A stretch of 7,741 bases of DNA, from NCBI GenBank assembly GCA_903928045.1, contig CAIYPH010000619.1, positions 1 through 7,741 on the forward strand. The letters are read 5' to 3'. This document shows positions 1 to 6,472 of the stretch, piece after piece (position 1 is the first letter of the stretch; each line of letters begins with the position of its first letter). Under the pieces are notes generated by a model. The model worked only from the letters and a program-made list of their open reading frames with translations. It was not told the origin of the DNA and did no database searches. Source of the DNA: an uncultured Rhodospirillales bacterium. Its GTDB lineage: Bacteria; Pseudomonadota; Alphaproteobacteria; Acetobacterales; Acetobacteraceae. Made by a program: the position numbers and the translations under genes.

Positions 1-88
1 CGCCGAGCTCGGCCTTCATCTCCTCGTAGATGCCCTTGGCAAAGGCCGCCTCGATGCGGCGCTGGGTCAGGATCGGCAGGTCGCTCAT
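1..88 (-). CDS. N-terminal fragment of a small hydrolase-like protein (possibly L-2-amino-thiazoline-4-carboxylic acid hydrolase type)
   Basis: Only the first 29 codons are in the window; the gene runs off the left edge. The protein begins MSDLPILTQRRIEAAFAKGI and continues with an acidic YEEMKAELG stretch, an amphipathic helix. From memory, this opening (RRIEA followed by IYEEM) resembles proteins annotated as L-2-amino-thiazoline-4-carboxylic acid hydrolase, which open a thiazoline ring on the way to cysteine; 29 residues are too few to be sure. The ATG (88-86) overlaps the stop codon of the upstream transporter gene as ATGA (88-85). This start is favoured by that coupling and by an AAAGGA purine stretch upstream on the minus strand. 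It is probably co-transcribed with, and translationally coupled to, the transporter. The existence of the gene is much surer than its function. Confidence 0.5.
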   Translation of the reverse strand, partial: MSDLPILTQRRIEAAFAKGIYEEMKAELG

Positions 89-1008
89 GCGGAGGTCCTT
101 TCAGGAGGGCGGGAATTCACCAGGCGCAGCCCGGCGGCAATGGCGGCGAGCCCGGCGAACAGCAGGGCGGAGACAGGTTCGCCCAGCATGAAATGTCCCG
201 CAAGGATGCCGAACAGCGGGGCGAGAAAAGTGAAGCCGGCAAGCTTGCCGGCGGGGTAGCGCACCAGCAGGCCGTACCAGATGAGGTAGCTCGCGGTCGC
301 CACGATCACGGTCTGGTAGAGAACGGCCGACCAGGCGAGGGTAGTGCCGGTGGGCCAGAGCGGCTCGCCGAACAGCAGCACGGCGGCCAGCAGAATCGGG
401 GCTGAACCGGTGAGTTGCGCGAACAGCACCTTCGCCGGCGGCGTCTGTTGCAGCGCCCTGCTCGCCTTCACGATCACCGTCAGCGTGCCCCAGATGGCGC
501 CGGCGGCGAGGCACATCACATCGCCCTTGAGATCGCCGCCGCCGCCCACCAGCCCCTCGCCGAAGGCCAGCGCGACGCCGGCGAAGGCCAGCAACAGGCC
601 CAAGAATTGCCGCGCCCGCAGGCGTTCGCCGGGGATCAGCAGATGGGCGCCGAGCGCGGTGAAAAAGGGCGCGGTATAGAGGAACAGCACGCCGCGCGAG
701 GCGGTGGTGAGGCGCACGCCGGGGAATAGCAGCAGGAATTCCAGCGCGAAACACACGCTGAGCAGCGCCGCCGGCCGCCAGGCCGGGCCAAGCCGGAACA
801 GGCCCAGCGCCGCCACCCTGCCATTGCGCAGCAATACCCATAGCCAGATGCAGATAGCCGCCCCCACCGAGCGCAGTGCTGCCTGCTGGAACGGCGAAAT
901 GCCGCCCGCGACGCCAACCTTCACCGCCACCTGCTGGATGCCCCAAAGCGCGGTCAGCGCAATCACCGTCGCCGCCGCGATTGCGTCGATATGGTCGCGG
1001 CGTTGCAT
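85..1008 (-). CDS. EamA/DMT-superfamily membrane transporter
   Basis: This 307-residue protein is predicted to be an inner-membrane carrier of the drug/metabolite transporter superfamily, whose members export or import small metabolites such as amino acids. It starts MQRRDHIDAIAAATVIALTA, with the family-typical ALWG in the first membrane helix. It has about ten hydrophobic segments arranged as two EamA repeats (roughly residues 8-140 and 155-295). The second repeat opens with GDVMCLAAGAIWGTLTV, and the segment FLAPLFGILAGHFMLGEP is the usual end-of-repeat pattern. The start at 1008 is chosen because a GGGGGA ribosome-binding site lies upstream and the first membrane helix follows at once. 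The open frame continues upstream to about 1581, but that part is antisense to the next gene and is hydrophilic. The gene is divergent from the dehydratase-like gene, and its TGA overlaps the ATG of the hydrolase-like gene. Substrate and direction of transport cannot be read from sequence. Confidence 0.9.
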   Translation of the reverse strand: MQRRDHIDAIAAATVIALTALWGIQQVAVKVGVAGGISPFQQAALRSVGAAICIWLWVLLRNGRVAALGLFRLGPAWRPAALLSVCFALEFLLLFPGVRLTTASRGVLFLYTAPFFTALGAHLLIPGERLRARQFLGLLLAFAGVALAFGEGLVGGGGDLKGDVMCLAAGAIWGTLTVIVKASRALQQTPPAKVLFAQLTGSAPILLAAVLLFGEPLWPTGTTLAWSAVLYQTVIVATASYLIWYGLLVRYPAGKLAGFTFLAPLFGILAGHFMLGEPVSALLFAGLAAIAAGLRLVNSRPPERTSA

Positions 1009-1069
1009 GTGGTTTCCCCCGAGGCGGACGTGAAGTGTCCGGCCGGGCGGCCGCGGCGTCAATGCGCGC

Positions 1070-1097
1070 TTGCCGGGGACAATGGAGGCTCTAATCT
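1070..1097 (+). promoter_or_regulatory. Candidate sigma-70-type promoter in the divergent intergenic region
   Basis: The region 1009-1125 separates the divergent transporter and dehydratase-like genes and must hold promoters for both. On the plus strand TTGCCG (1070-1075, 4 of 6 to TTGACA) is followed 16 bases later by TAATCT (1092-1097, 3 of 6 to TATAAT). The match is weak. No convincing minus-strand promoter or operator palindrome was seen; a short CGGCC/GGCCG inverted repeat at 1040-1053 is the only other structure. Confidence 0.22.
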
Positions 1098-1125
1098 CGC
1101 CGCCACATCCAAGGGGAGCGAAGCA

Positions 1126-1560
1126 ATGACCAAGGTTCTGGTGATCCACGGCGCCAACATGAACATGCGCGGCAAGGCGCAGATCGAAATCTTCGGCAAG
1201 ATGACGCTGCCGGAATACGACCAGCATATCCAGCGCTACGCCGCCGCGCTGGGCATCGAGATCGAGATATTCTTCTCCAATATCGAGGGCGAGGTGATCA
1301 ACCGTCTGCACGCCGCGCATGACGAGGGGTTCGACGCCGCCATCCTCAACCCCTCCGGCTTCACTCGCGGTTATGGCGCGCTGGTGGCGGCCCTCGGCAT
1401 GGTGAGATTCCCGACCTTCGAGGTGCATATCTCCAACCCCGCCCGCCGCGGCCTGCCGTCGGACATCGCCACCGGCTGCCAGGGCGTCGTCACCGGCTTC
1501 GGTGTCGCTGGCTATGACCTCGCCTTCCGCGGCATTCTCGCCCATCTCAACCGGGCGTAA
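1126..1560 (+). CDS. Type II 3-dehydroquinate dehydratase-like protein (AroQ fold) with altered active site
   Basis: This 144-residue protein has the length and flavodoxin-like layout of type II dehydroquinases, which form dodecamers and dehydrate 3-dehydroquinate. Family landmarks align without gaps to the Mycobacterium tuberculosis enzyme numbering: HGANMNMRG near the N-terminus (Asn11, equivalent to Asn12), LNPSGFT with Asn75, FEVHISN with Glu99 and His101, Arg108, and the GFGVAGYDLAF C-terminal helix. Three key positions differ. The catalytic loop Arg19 is Ala18 here, the catalytic base Tyr24 is Phe23 (EIFG instead of the usual EIYG), and His81 is Arg81. By family knowledge Arg19 and Tyr24 are needed for the reaction, so ordinary shikimate-pathway activity is doubtful and a different ligand or reaction is inferred. 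The ATG at 1126 has a GGGGAG site 7 bases upstream; the longer open frame from 991 has no such support. The alcohol dehydrogenase gene follows after 72 bases. Confidence 0.88.
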   Translation: MTKVLVIHGANMNMRGKAQIEIFGKMTLPEYDQHIQRYAAALGIEIEIFFSNIEGEVINRLHAAHDEGFDAAILNPSGFTRGYGALVAALGMVRFPTFEVHISNPARRGLPSDIATGCQGVVTGFGVAGYDLAFRGILAHLNRA

Positions 1561-1632
1561 CCATCCCATCTGGACGAGCACGGGCGAAGCACCCTAGGCT
1601 CATCCCCAACCATCGAACCGGAGGAAATAACG

Positions 1633-2733
1633 ATGCGCGCCGCCGTCCTGCACGCCCCGAATACGCCGATGACCATCGAGGACATCCAGATCACCAAGCC
1701 GAAGCGGCGCGAAGTGCTGATCCGCACCGCCTTCTCCGGCCTGTGCCATTCCGATCTGCACTTCATGGAAGGCCTCTACCCGGCCCCCCTGCCCTGCGTG
1801 CTCGGCCACGAGGCGGCCGGCATCGTTGAGGAAGTTGGCGAGGACGTGACCTACGTGAAGAAGGGCGATCACGTCACCACCTGCCTCTCGGTGTTCTGCG
1901 GTGACTGCCCGCAATGCGTCACAGGCAAGATGAACCTCTGCGAGAACACCGAGGTGAAGCTGGTGCCTGGTGCCTCGCGCCGGCTGTCGTGGAAGGGCAA
2001 TGTCGTCCATCAGATGATGAACCTCTCCTCCTTCGCCGAGATGATGTGCGTGCATGAGCATGCCATCGTGAAGATCGACGAGGACATTCCGATGGATCGC
2101 GCGGCCCTGGTGGGCTGCGGCGTGGTGACGGGCGTGATGGCGGTGTTCAACGCCGCCCGCGTCGAACCCGGCTCCACCGTGGCGGTGATCGGCTGCGGCG
2201 GCATCGGACTCTCCGCGGTGAACGGTGCGGCCCTTGCCGGCGCCGAGCGCATCGTCGCCATCGACACCAACCCGGCCAAGCTCGAAGTGGCGCTGCAGAT
2301 GGGTGCGACCGACACCATCAACGCCTCTAACGTCGATCCGGTGATGGCAATCAAGGAGATGTTCGGCGGCGCCAAGAACCGCTTCGCCGGCGTGCAGTAT
2401 TCCTTCGAGGCGCTCGGCAACAAGACCACCGCCGAGCAGTCCTTCGCCATGCTGAAGCCGGGCGGACTTGCCACCATCATCGGCATGATCCCCTTCGGCA
2501 CCAAGATCGAGCTGCACGGGGCGGATTTCCTCTCCGACCGCAAGATCCAGGGTACCTCGATGGGCGGCAACCGCTTCCGCGTGGACATGCCCCGCCTGCT
2601 CAACATGTGGAAGCAGGGCCGTCTGAAGCTTGATCACCTGATCTCCGGGCACATCAAGCTCGAGGAAATCAACGACGCCTATGCCGTGATGAAAACGACG
2701 CCGAACGTGCGTCAGCTCATCAAGTTCTTCTGA
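1633..2733 (+). CDS. Zinc-dependent alcohol dehydrogenase (medium-chain dehydrogenase/reductase family)
   Basis: A 366-residue cytoplasmic oxidoreductase, predicted to interconvert an alcohol and an aldehyde or ketone with NAD(H). Both zinc sites are complete. The catalytic ligands are Cys38 (GLCHSD), His59-Glu60 in the GHEAAGIVEEVG signature, and Cys162 in GCGVVTG, a motif shared with class III-type enzymes. The structural zinc cysteines are Cys89, Cys92, Cys95 and Cys103. The Rossmann fold shows GCGGIG at 187-192, and Asp211 at the end of the second strand (VAIDTN) favours NAD over NADP. Length is normal for the family and there is no break. The start is set by a strong GGAGGA (1620-1625) 7 bases before the ATG. 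It follows the dehydratase-like gene on the same strand and ends at a strong hairpin terminator, so the two may form a short operon. The substrate is not evident. Confidence 0.95.
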   Translation: MRAAVLHAPNTPMTIEDIQITKPKRREVLIRTAFSGLCHSDLHFMEGLYPAPLPCVLGHEAAGIVEEVGEDVTYVKKGDHVTTCLSVFCGDCPQCVTGKMNLCENTEVKLVPGASRRLSWKGNVVHQMMNLSSFAEMMCVHEHAIVKIDEDIPMDRAALVGCGVVTGVMAVFNAARVEPGSTVAVIGCGGIGLSAVNGAALAGAERIVAIDTNPAKLEVALQMGATDTINASNVDPVMAIKEMFGGAKNRFAGVQYSFEALGNKTTAEQSFAMLKPGGLATIIGMIPFGTKIELHGADFLSDRKIQGTSMGGNRFRVDMPRLLNMWKQGRLKLDHLISGHIKLEEINDAYAVMKTTPNVRQLIKFF

Positions 2734-2755
2734 GCGGAACCGGCACTTACACCGT

Positions 2756-2790
2756 TTCGGCCGAGCGCCTGGTGGGGGCGCTCGGCCGAA
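2756..2790 (+). terminator. Intrinsic-type terminator after the alcohol dehydrogenase
   Basis: A perfect 14-base inverted repeat, TTCGGCCGAGCGCC (2756-2769) and GGCGCTCGGCCGAA (2777-2790), has a 7-base loop. It begins 22 bases after the stop codon of the alcohol dehydrogenase. Only a weak T-run (CTGCTTT) follows, so rho-independent efficiency is uncertain. Its position and the very stable stem make termination or 3'-end protection the likely role. Confidence 0.8.
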
Positions 2791-2801
2791 CTGCTTTCGG
2801 C

Positions 2802-4784
2802 ATGGGGCATACCCATACCGCACGCCTGTTCCCTGAACCGTTCGGCCCGCTCGCGGGGCACTGCACCTACGCCATCACCCAGAAGCTCGAAGCCGATTTC
2901 GACATGGTGCGGCTGGTCTACGGCAATGACGCGCCCACGCCGTATGAGGTCTCCGCCGCCTGCATCGCCGCTTCTTCCGCGCCTGGCACAGAGGCCGGGT
3001 GGAAACGGGTGACTTTCGCGGGCGGCGAGAGCCGCCTTATCGTGCCGGCGGCGGAGGATGAACCGGTGTTCGCGTGTTCGGACTGGATGCGGCTCGCCAG
3101 CATCGCGCCCATCGAGGATGACGGATTGCCTTGGTTGATGACGCGCACATTCCTGCGGGACGGCGGACGCGGCATTGTGATCGGGCCGTAGGCGTTCACG
3201 GCGTTCGCGGCGAGTGATCAAGGCAAGGGGCGGCGGATCGAGGCGTGGCATCAGGACGGCGACTGGGTCAGCCGGCCCATGCCGATGGAACGCGCCGTCC
3301 CGTATGGGTTTCTCGCCCCGGTCGCGGTGCAGTACCGCACGCGCGCGGCGGGACTTACGGTGATGTGCGTGGGCGACAGTATCACGCGGGGGCGGGATAG
3401 CCGGTCGCACTACGCCGCCTGGGGCCTGCGGCTGATGGCGGCCCTGTCTCGGCCGGATCGACCGGTGGCTTTCGTCAATGCTGGGCATGACGGGGCGCCG
3501 GCGGCCCGGTTCCATCGCGCGGCGCGGGCGCTGCTTCCAGTGGTTCGGCCGGATGTGCTGGTGATCGCCCCGCTGTCACCGAATGACCATTTTGGCGGCG
3601 AGCAAGCCCGGCCTCCATGGCAGCACGGGTTCGCCTTGGCGCTCGACATGGCGCATGACGCGGTGGCGCTGGGATGCTTACCGGTGCTGACGACGCCGCT
3701 TGCGTGGCGGTCGATGTCGTCGGAGAGCGAGGCGGCGCGACAGGCGGTGATCGCGGAACTGCGCGGGTTGGCGGCGCAGGGGGTCCCGGTGTGGGATTTC
3801 GCGGGCGCGATGGTCGAGGCCGGCACACCGCCGCGGTTGCGAGACGATCTCAGCCTTGATGGCATCCACCCGAATGACCGCGGCCATGCCGCAATGGCAA
3901 GGGTAGCGGACGCAGGATTGTCGCCCATTCTGCGGGAGATGGCGCGGGCCGGCCGATGGAGCGCTCCGCCGGCAGCGGCAAAGCCGCACCGCGCGGATCG
4001 GCAGGCGGCGATCGAACGCCTGGAAATCCGCTTCGCCACGGGCGGCAATGGTCGTCTGGTCGAAATGGAGGGGTGGTCGGAGCCGGAGGTCCATGGGCGG
4101 TGGTCGGACGGGAGGGAAAGCCGGATCATCCTCGACGGGATGGCGCCCGCGACCTATCATTTCTCGCTCGTTCTCGCGCCATTTATCCTCCCTCCAATCA
4201 TCGATCATCAGGTGGTCGGGATCACCGTGAACGGCCGTGCCGTCTGGACCGGCGCAGTGCGCGAAACCCGGGCGATCGACTTTGTCGCGCCTGTCGTGGC
4301 GTTCACAGGGGGGCACCGCCTCGAAATCGGTATCGCCTGCCCGTTGGCACGTGCCCCGATTTCCGTGTCCAACACCAATGACACCAGGTTGCTGGGTGTC
4401 TCGATCTGGAACCTGGTGATCACGCGCGCGGATGGCGCACGGTTTCCGACGCCGGCTCCCCGGCCGGTGACCCTCGCGCCGGAACGGCCGCGCGTGGCTG
4501 TGGTGACCGCAGTGGGACGCACAGCCCCTTCTTTGCCGATCTGGCTCCGGCACTATGCGGGCCAGGTTGGCGCCGAGCATTGCTACGTGATTGACCATGG
4601 AGCAGATAACGGCGGCACCGCCGCGTTCGATGGGTGCACCATTCTGCGTTTGCCCGCCACGGGGCGCGATCCCGGGAATCGCGTGCAATTCAACGCGCTA
4701 TTCTGCGCCAGCATGACGCATTGGTATGATCGGGTGATCTTCACCGAGGTCGATGAACTCCTGCTCGCGGATCCCAAGGTTGCG
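2802..4784 (+). pseudogene. Broken SGNH/GDSL hydrolase - glycosyltransferase-2-like fusion gene
   Basis: One reading frame runs from ATG 2802 to the transposon, interrupted only by TAG at 3189-3191. Before the stop lies a mostly beta-type N-terminal domain of about 129 residues (ARLFPEPFG, RLVYGND, ending GIVIGP). After it comes an SGNH hydrolase: the nucleophile Ser is in VGDSITRG (codon 3378-3380), an SPND block follows, and Asp/His of the triad are in DGIHPND (codons 3858 and 3867). SGNH enzymes are esterases or carbohydrate deacetylases. A second beta-rich segment leads to a glycosyltransferase-2-like domain from about 4484 (RVAVVTAV, WLRHYAGQVGAEHCYVIDHG, and acidic motif FTEVDELLLADP). 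The gene then enters the IS element, so the last residues (CPATIILSGQRQLS) are transposon-encoded, ending at TGA 4827-4829. No ribosome-binding site precedes ATG 2802, which sits just after a terminator. The whole may once have modified surface polysaccharide; that is inference. Confidence 0.82.
3189..3191 (+). other. In-frame TAG nonsense codon inside the SGNH hydrolase gene
   Basis: The frame reads GIVIGP, then TAG, then AFTAFAASDQGKGRRIEAWH, and stays open on both sides with family-like sequence. A substitution, not a frameshift, therefore explains the break. The next in-frame ATG codons (3279 and 3285) have no visible ribosome-binding site, so internal restart is not supported. Confidence 0.8.
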
Positions 4785-4836
4785 TGCCCGGCGACAATTA
4801 TCTTGAGCGGTCAGCGTCAATTATCCTGAGCGGTTG
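4785..4836 (+). repeat. Left terminal inverted repeat with two tandem subrepeats
   Basis: Subrepeats at 4791-4813 and 4814-4836 share 19 of 23 positions; their starts read GCGACAATTATCTTGAGCGG and GCGTCAATTATCCTGAGCGG. They are directly adjacent. In IS21 elements such repeats are the transposase binding sites. Confidence 0.85.
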
Positions 4837-4885
4837 AAGAGCCGGCGGCGGGAGGGCGTAGCCCGACCAGAGCCGGCTCTCCAAC
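4833..4885 (+). promoter_or_regulatory. Long hairpin in the istA leader
   Basis: Arms GTTGAAGAGCCGGC (4833-4846) and GCCGGCTCTCCAAC (4872-4885) pair at 13 of 14 positions. A smaller GGGC/GCCC stem with loop GTA (4854-4864) can form inside. The structure begins within the last bases of the second left subrepeat. A second small stem, GAAGC/GCTTC with an ATTT loop, lies at 4887-4900. Such structures could block transcription entering from the host gene, or fold the istA leader RNA; the role is inferred. No good promoter for istA was recognised in 4837-4948. Confidence 0.55.
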
Positions 4886-4926
4886 CGAAGCATTTGCTTC
4901 ACCTGTGGGTCTGATTGGCCTGGTGT

Positions 4927-4943
4927 CCTCCGATGATCGGAGG
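4927..4943 (+). promoter_or_regulatory. Inverted repeat enclosing the istA ribosome-binding site
   Basis: CCTCCGATGATCGGAGG folds into a 6-base-pair stem with an ATGAT loop, and its right arm is the GGAGG ribosome-binding site (4939-4943) placed 5 bases before the GTG start of istA. The left arm CCTCC is a perfect anti-Shine-Dalgarno. Folding would hide the site and hold transposase translation down. Confidence 0.55.
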
Positions 4944-4948
4944 CGCCG

Positions 4949-6472
4949 GTGCCAGGCAGAAACATCAACGACCAACAGGTGAGGACCTACATGAGATTAC
5001 GCACTGACCATCTCCAGACGACCGCCGCCGCCAAAGCCGGATTGTCTGTCGCGACCGCCCGGCGCATCGACCTCGATCCCCGGCCGCCCAGCACGAAGAA
5101 GCAGCGGCGGACCTGGCGAACCCGGCCCGATCCGCTCGAAGGCCTGTGGGACGAGGAGATCCTACCGCTGCTGGTGGCAGCACCCGGCCTACGTCCAATC
5201 ACCCTGTTCGATGAGATGGAACGCCGTCATCCCGATCGCATCGGGCCATCGTTCCGGCGCACGCTGGAACGGCGGATCGTGGAGTGGAAAGCCCTGCATG
5301 GCGCCGATCGCGATGTCATGTTCCCGCAAATCCAGCAGCCGGGCCGCATGGGCCTGTCCGACTTCACCGACGCGAACGGCCTCGGCGTCATCGTCGGCGG
5401 CCAGAAGCTGGAACACCGGCTCTACCATTTCGCGCTTGCCTTTTCTGGCTTCGAACATGCCGAGGTCATCCTGGGCGGCGAGAGTTACCCGGCCCTGGCC
5501 AGCGGTCTGGAGAACGCCTTGCGCCTGCTGGGCGGAATTCCCCTGGAACATCGCAGCGACAGCCTCTCGGCGGCCTTCCGCAATCTGGCCATGCCGGATG
5601 CCGAGGACCTGACCCGGCGCTTCGCGGCACTGACCGCGCATTACGGCATGGTGCCGACCCGTAACAACCGTGGCGTCGCGCATGAGAACGGCGCCATCGA
5701 GAGCCGCCACGGTCACGTCAAAACGCGCGTCGCGCAGGCGTTATTGCTGCGTGGATCGCCAAACTTCGACGATCTCGAGTCTTATCGCGCCTTTCTCGCC
5801 GGTGTCATCGGCCAACACAACCGCCGGCATGCCGCCATGATCGATGCCGAACGCGCCGTCCTCCGGCCTCTGCCAATGGCGCCGGCGATGACCTGGGAGG
5901 CGATGACGGTCCGCGTGACCAGTGCCTCAGGCTTCATGTGCCGCCACGTCTTTTATACCGTGCCGAGCCGGTTGGTCGGCCATCGCCTGCATCTGCGCAT
6001 CCACGACGATCGCATCGAGGCCTATCTCGGCGGCTCCTTCGTCCTCACCCTGCCTCGAGGACGCCGGCCCAAGGGCACGGACACAGCGGTCCACGTCGTC
6101 GATTACCGTCACATCATCTCCGCTTTGCGCGCCAAACCGGGGGCTCTAGCCAATCTGGCCTATCGCGATGCTCTCTGGCCACGCACCGCTTACCGGCGCG
6201 CGTGGGAGGCGCTTATCGCGGCAGGTTCCGCGCGTGACGCCGCCCGCACCATGGTTGGCCTGCTCGCCCTCGCGCACGATCGCGGCGTGGAGGCCGATCT
6301 CGCCACCGCGATCGATGCCGGGCTCGATGCCGGCGAACTGCCCGATCTCACGGCGATGATGCGCCGGTTCACGCCCGTGGCGGCGGCCGCGCCAGAGGTC
6401 CTGGTGATCCTGCCGTCTTTGACCACCTTCGACCGGCTGATCGCTTTGGCCGCCACCGAGGTGGTGTCATGA
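4949..6472 (+). CDS. istA: IS21-family transposase IstA
   Basis: A 507-residue DDE transposase that cuts and joins the element ends together with IstB. The N-terminal part has the IS21-type opening MPGRNINDQQVRTYMRLRTD and a helix-turn-helix at about residues 22-42 (AAAKAGLSVATARRI). The retroviral-integrase-like core shows the catalytic triad: Asp138 in LSDFT, Asp204 in HRSDSLSAAF and Glu251 in NGAIESRHGHVK. A C-terminal beta-barrel-like domain (YTVPSRLVGHRLHLRIHDD, then VVDYRH) follows at about residues 335-400. The GTG at 4949 is chosen because GGAGG is 5 bases upstream and the family N-terminus begins here; ATG 4991 would remove the conserved opening. The stop overlaps the istB start. Length is normal and the frame is undamaged. 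Confidence 0.95.
   Translation: MPGRNINDQQVRTYMRLRTDHLQTTAAAKAGLSVATARRIDLDPRPPSTKKQRRTWRTRPDPLEGLWDEEILPLLVAAPGLRPITLFDEMERRHPDRIGPSFRRTLERRIVEWKALHGADRDVMFPQIQQPGRMGLSDFTDANGLGVIVGGQKLEHRLYHFALAFSGFEHAEVILGGESYPALASGLENALRLLGGIPLEHRSDSLSAAFRNLAMPDAEDLTRRFAALTAHYGMVPTRNNRGVAHENGAIESRHGHVKTRVAQALLLRGSPNFDDLESYRAFLAGVIGQHNRRHAAMIDAERAVLRPLPMAPAMTWEAMTVRVTSASGFMCRHVFYTVPSRLVGHRLHLRIHDDRIEAYLGGSFVLTLPRGRRPKGTDTAVHVVDYRHIISALRAKPGALANLAYRDALWPRTAYRRAWEALIAAGSARDAARTMVGLLALAHDRGVEADLATAIDAGLDAGELPDLTAMMRRFTPVAAAAPEVLVILPSLTTFDRLIALAATEVVS

Noticed and set aside
1009..1581. Minus-strand upstream extension of the transporter frame (adding about 190 residues)
   Set aside because: It is antisense to the dehydratase-like gene, hydrophilic and compositionally biased, and lacks transporter character; the start at 1008 has a ribosome-binding site and leads straight into the first membrane helix.
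1571..1600. Possible promoter (TGGACG, 18-base spacer, TAGGCT) before the alcohol dehydrogenase
   Set aside because: The match is too weak at both hexamers to support a call in a GC-rich genome.
2772..2774. GTG as start of the SGNH gene
   Set aside because: It lies in the loop of the terminator hairpin without a ribosome-binding site, and the added residues do not look like family sequence.
1600..2823. Long minus-strand open frame of 407 codons
   Set aside because: It is antisense to the complete alcohol dehydrogenase, is rich in His, Gly and Arg as expected from a GC-rich shadow frame, and shows no motif.
3189..3191. Programmed stop-codon read-through or an alternative amber code
   Set aside because: No recoding structure was recognised, the same gene is also cut by a transposon, and a simple nonsense mutation explains it. 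It is kept only as a check in the findings.
3678..4688. Minus-strand open frame of 336 codons over the SGNH/glycosyltransferase region
   Set aside because: It is Arg/Pro/His-rich shadow coding with no domain, while the plus frame has clear hydrolase motifs.
3279..4829. An independent functional gene starting at ATG 3279
   Set aside because: There is no ribosome-binding site. The sequence directly upstream in the same frame continues family-like protein back to the TAG, so this is the 3' part of a broken gene.
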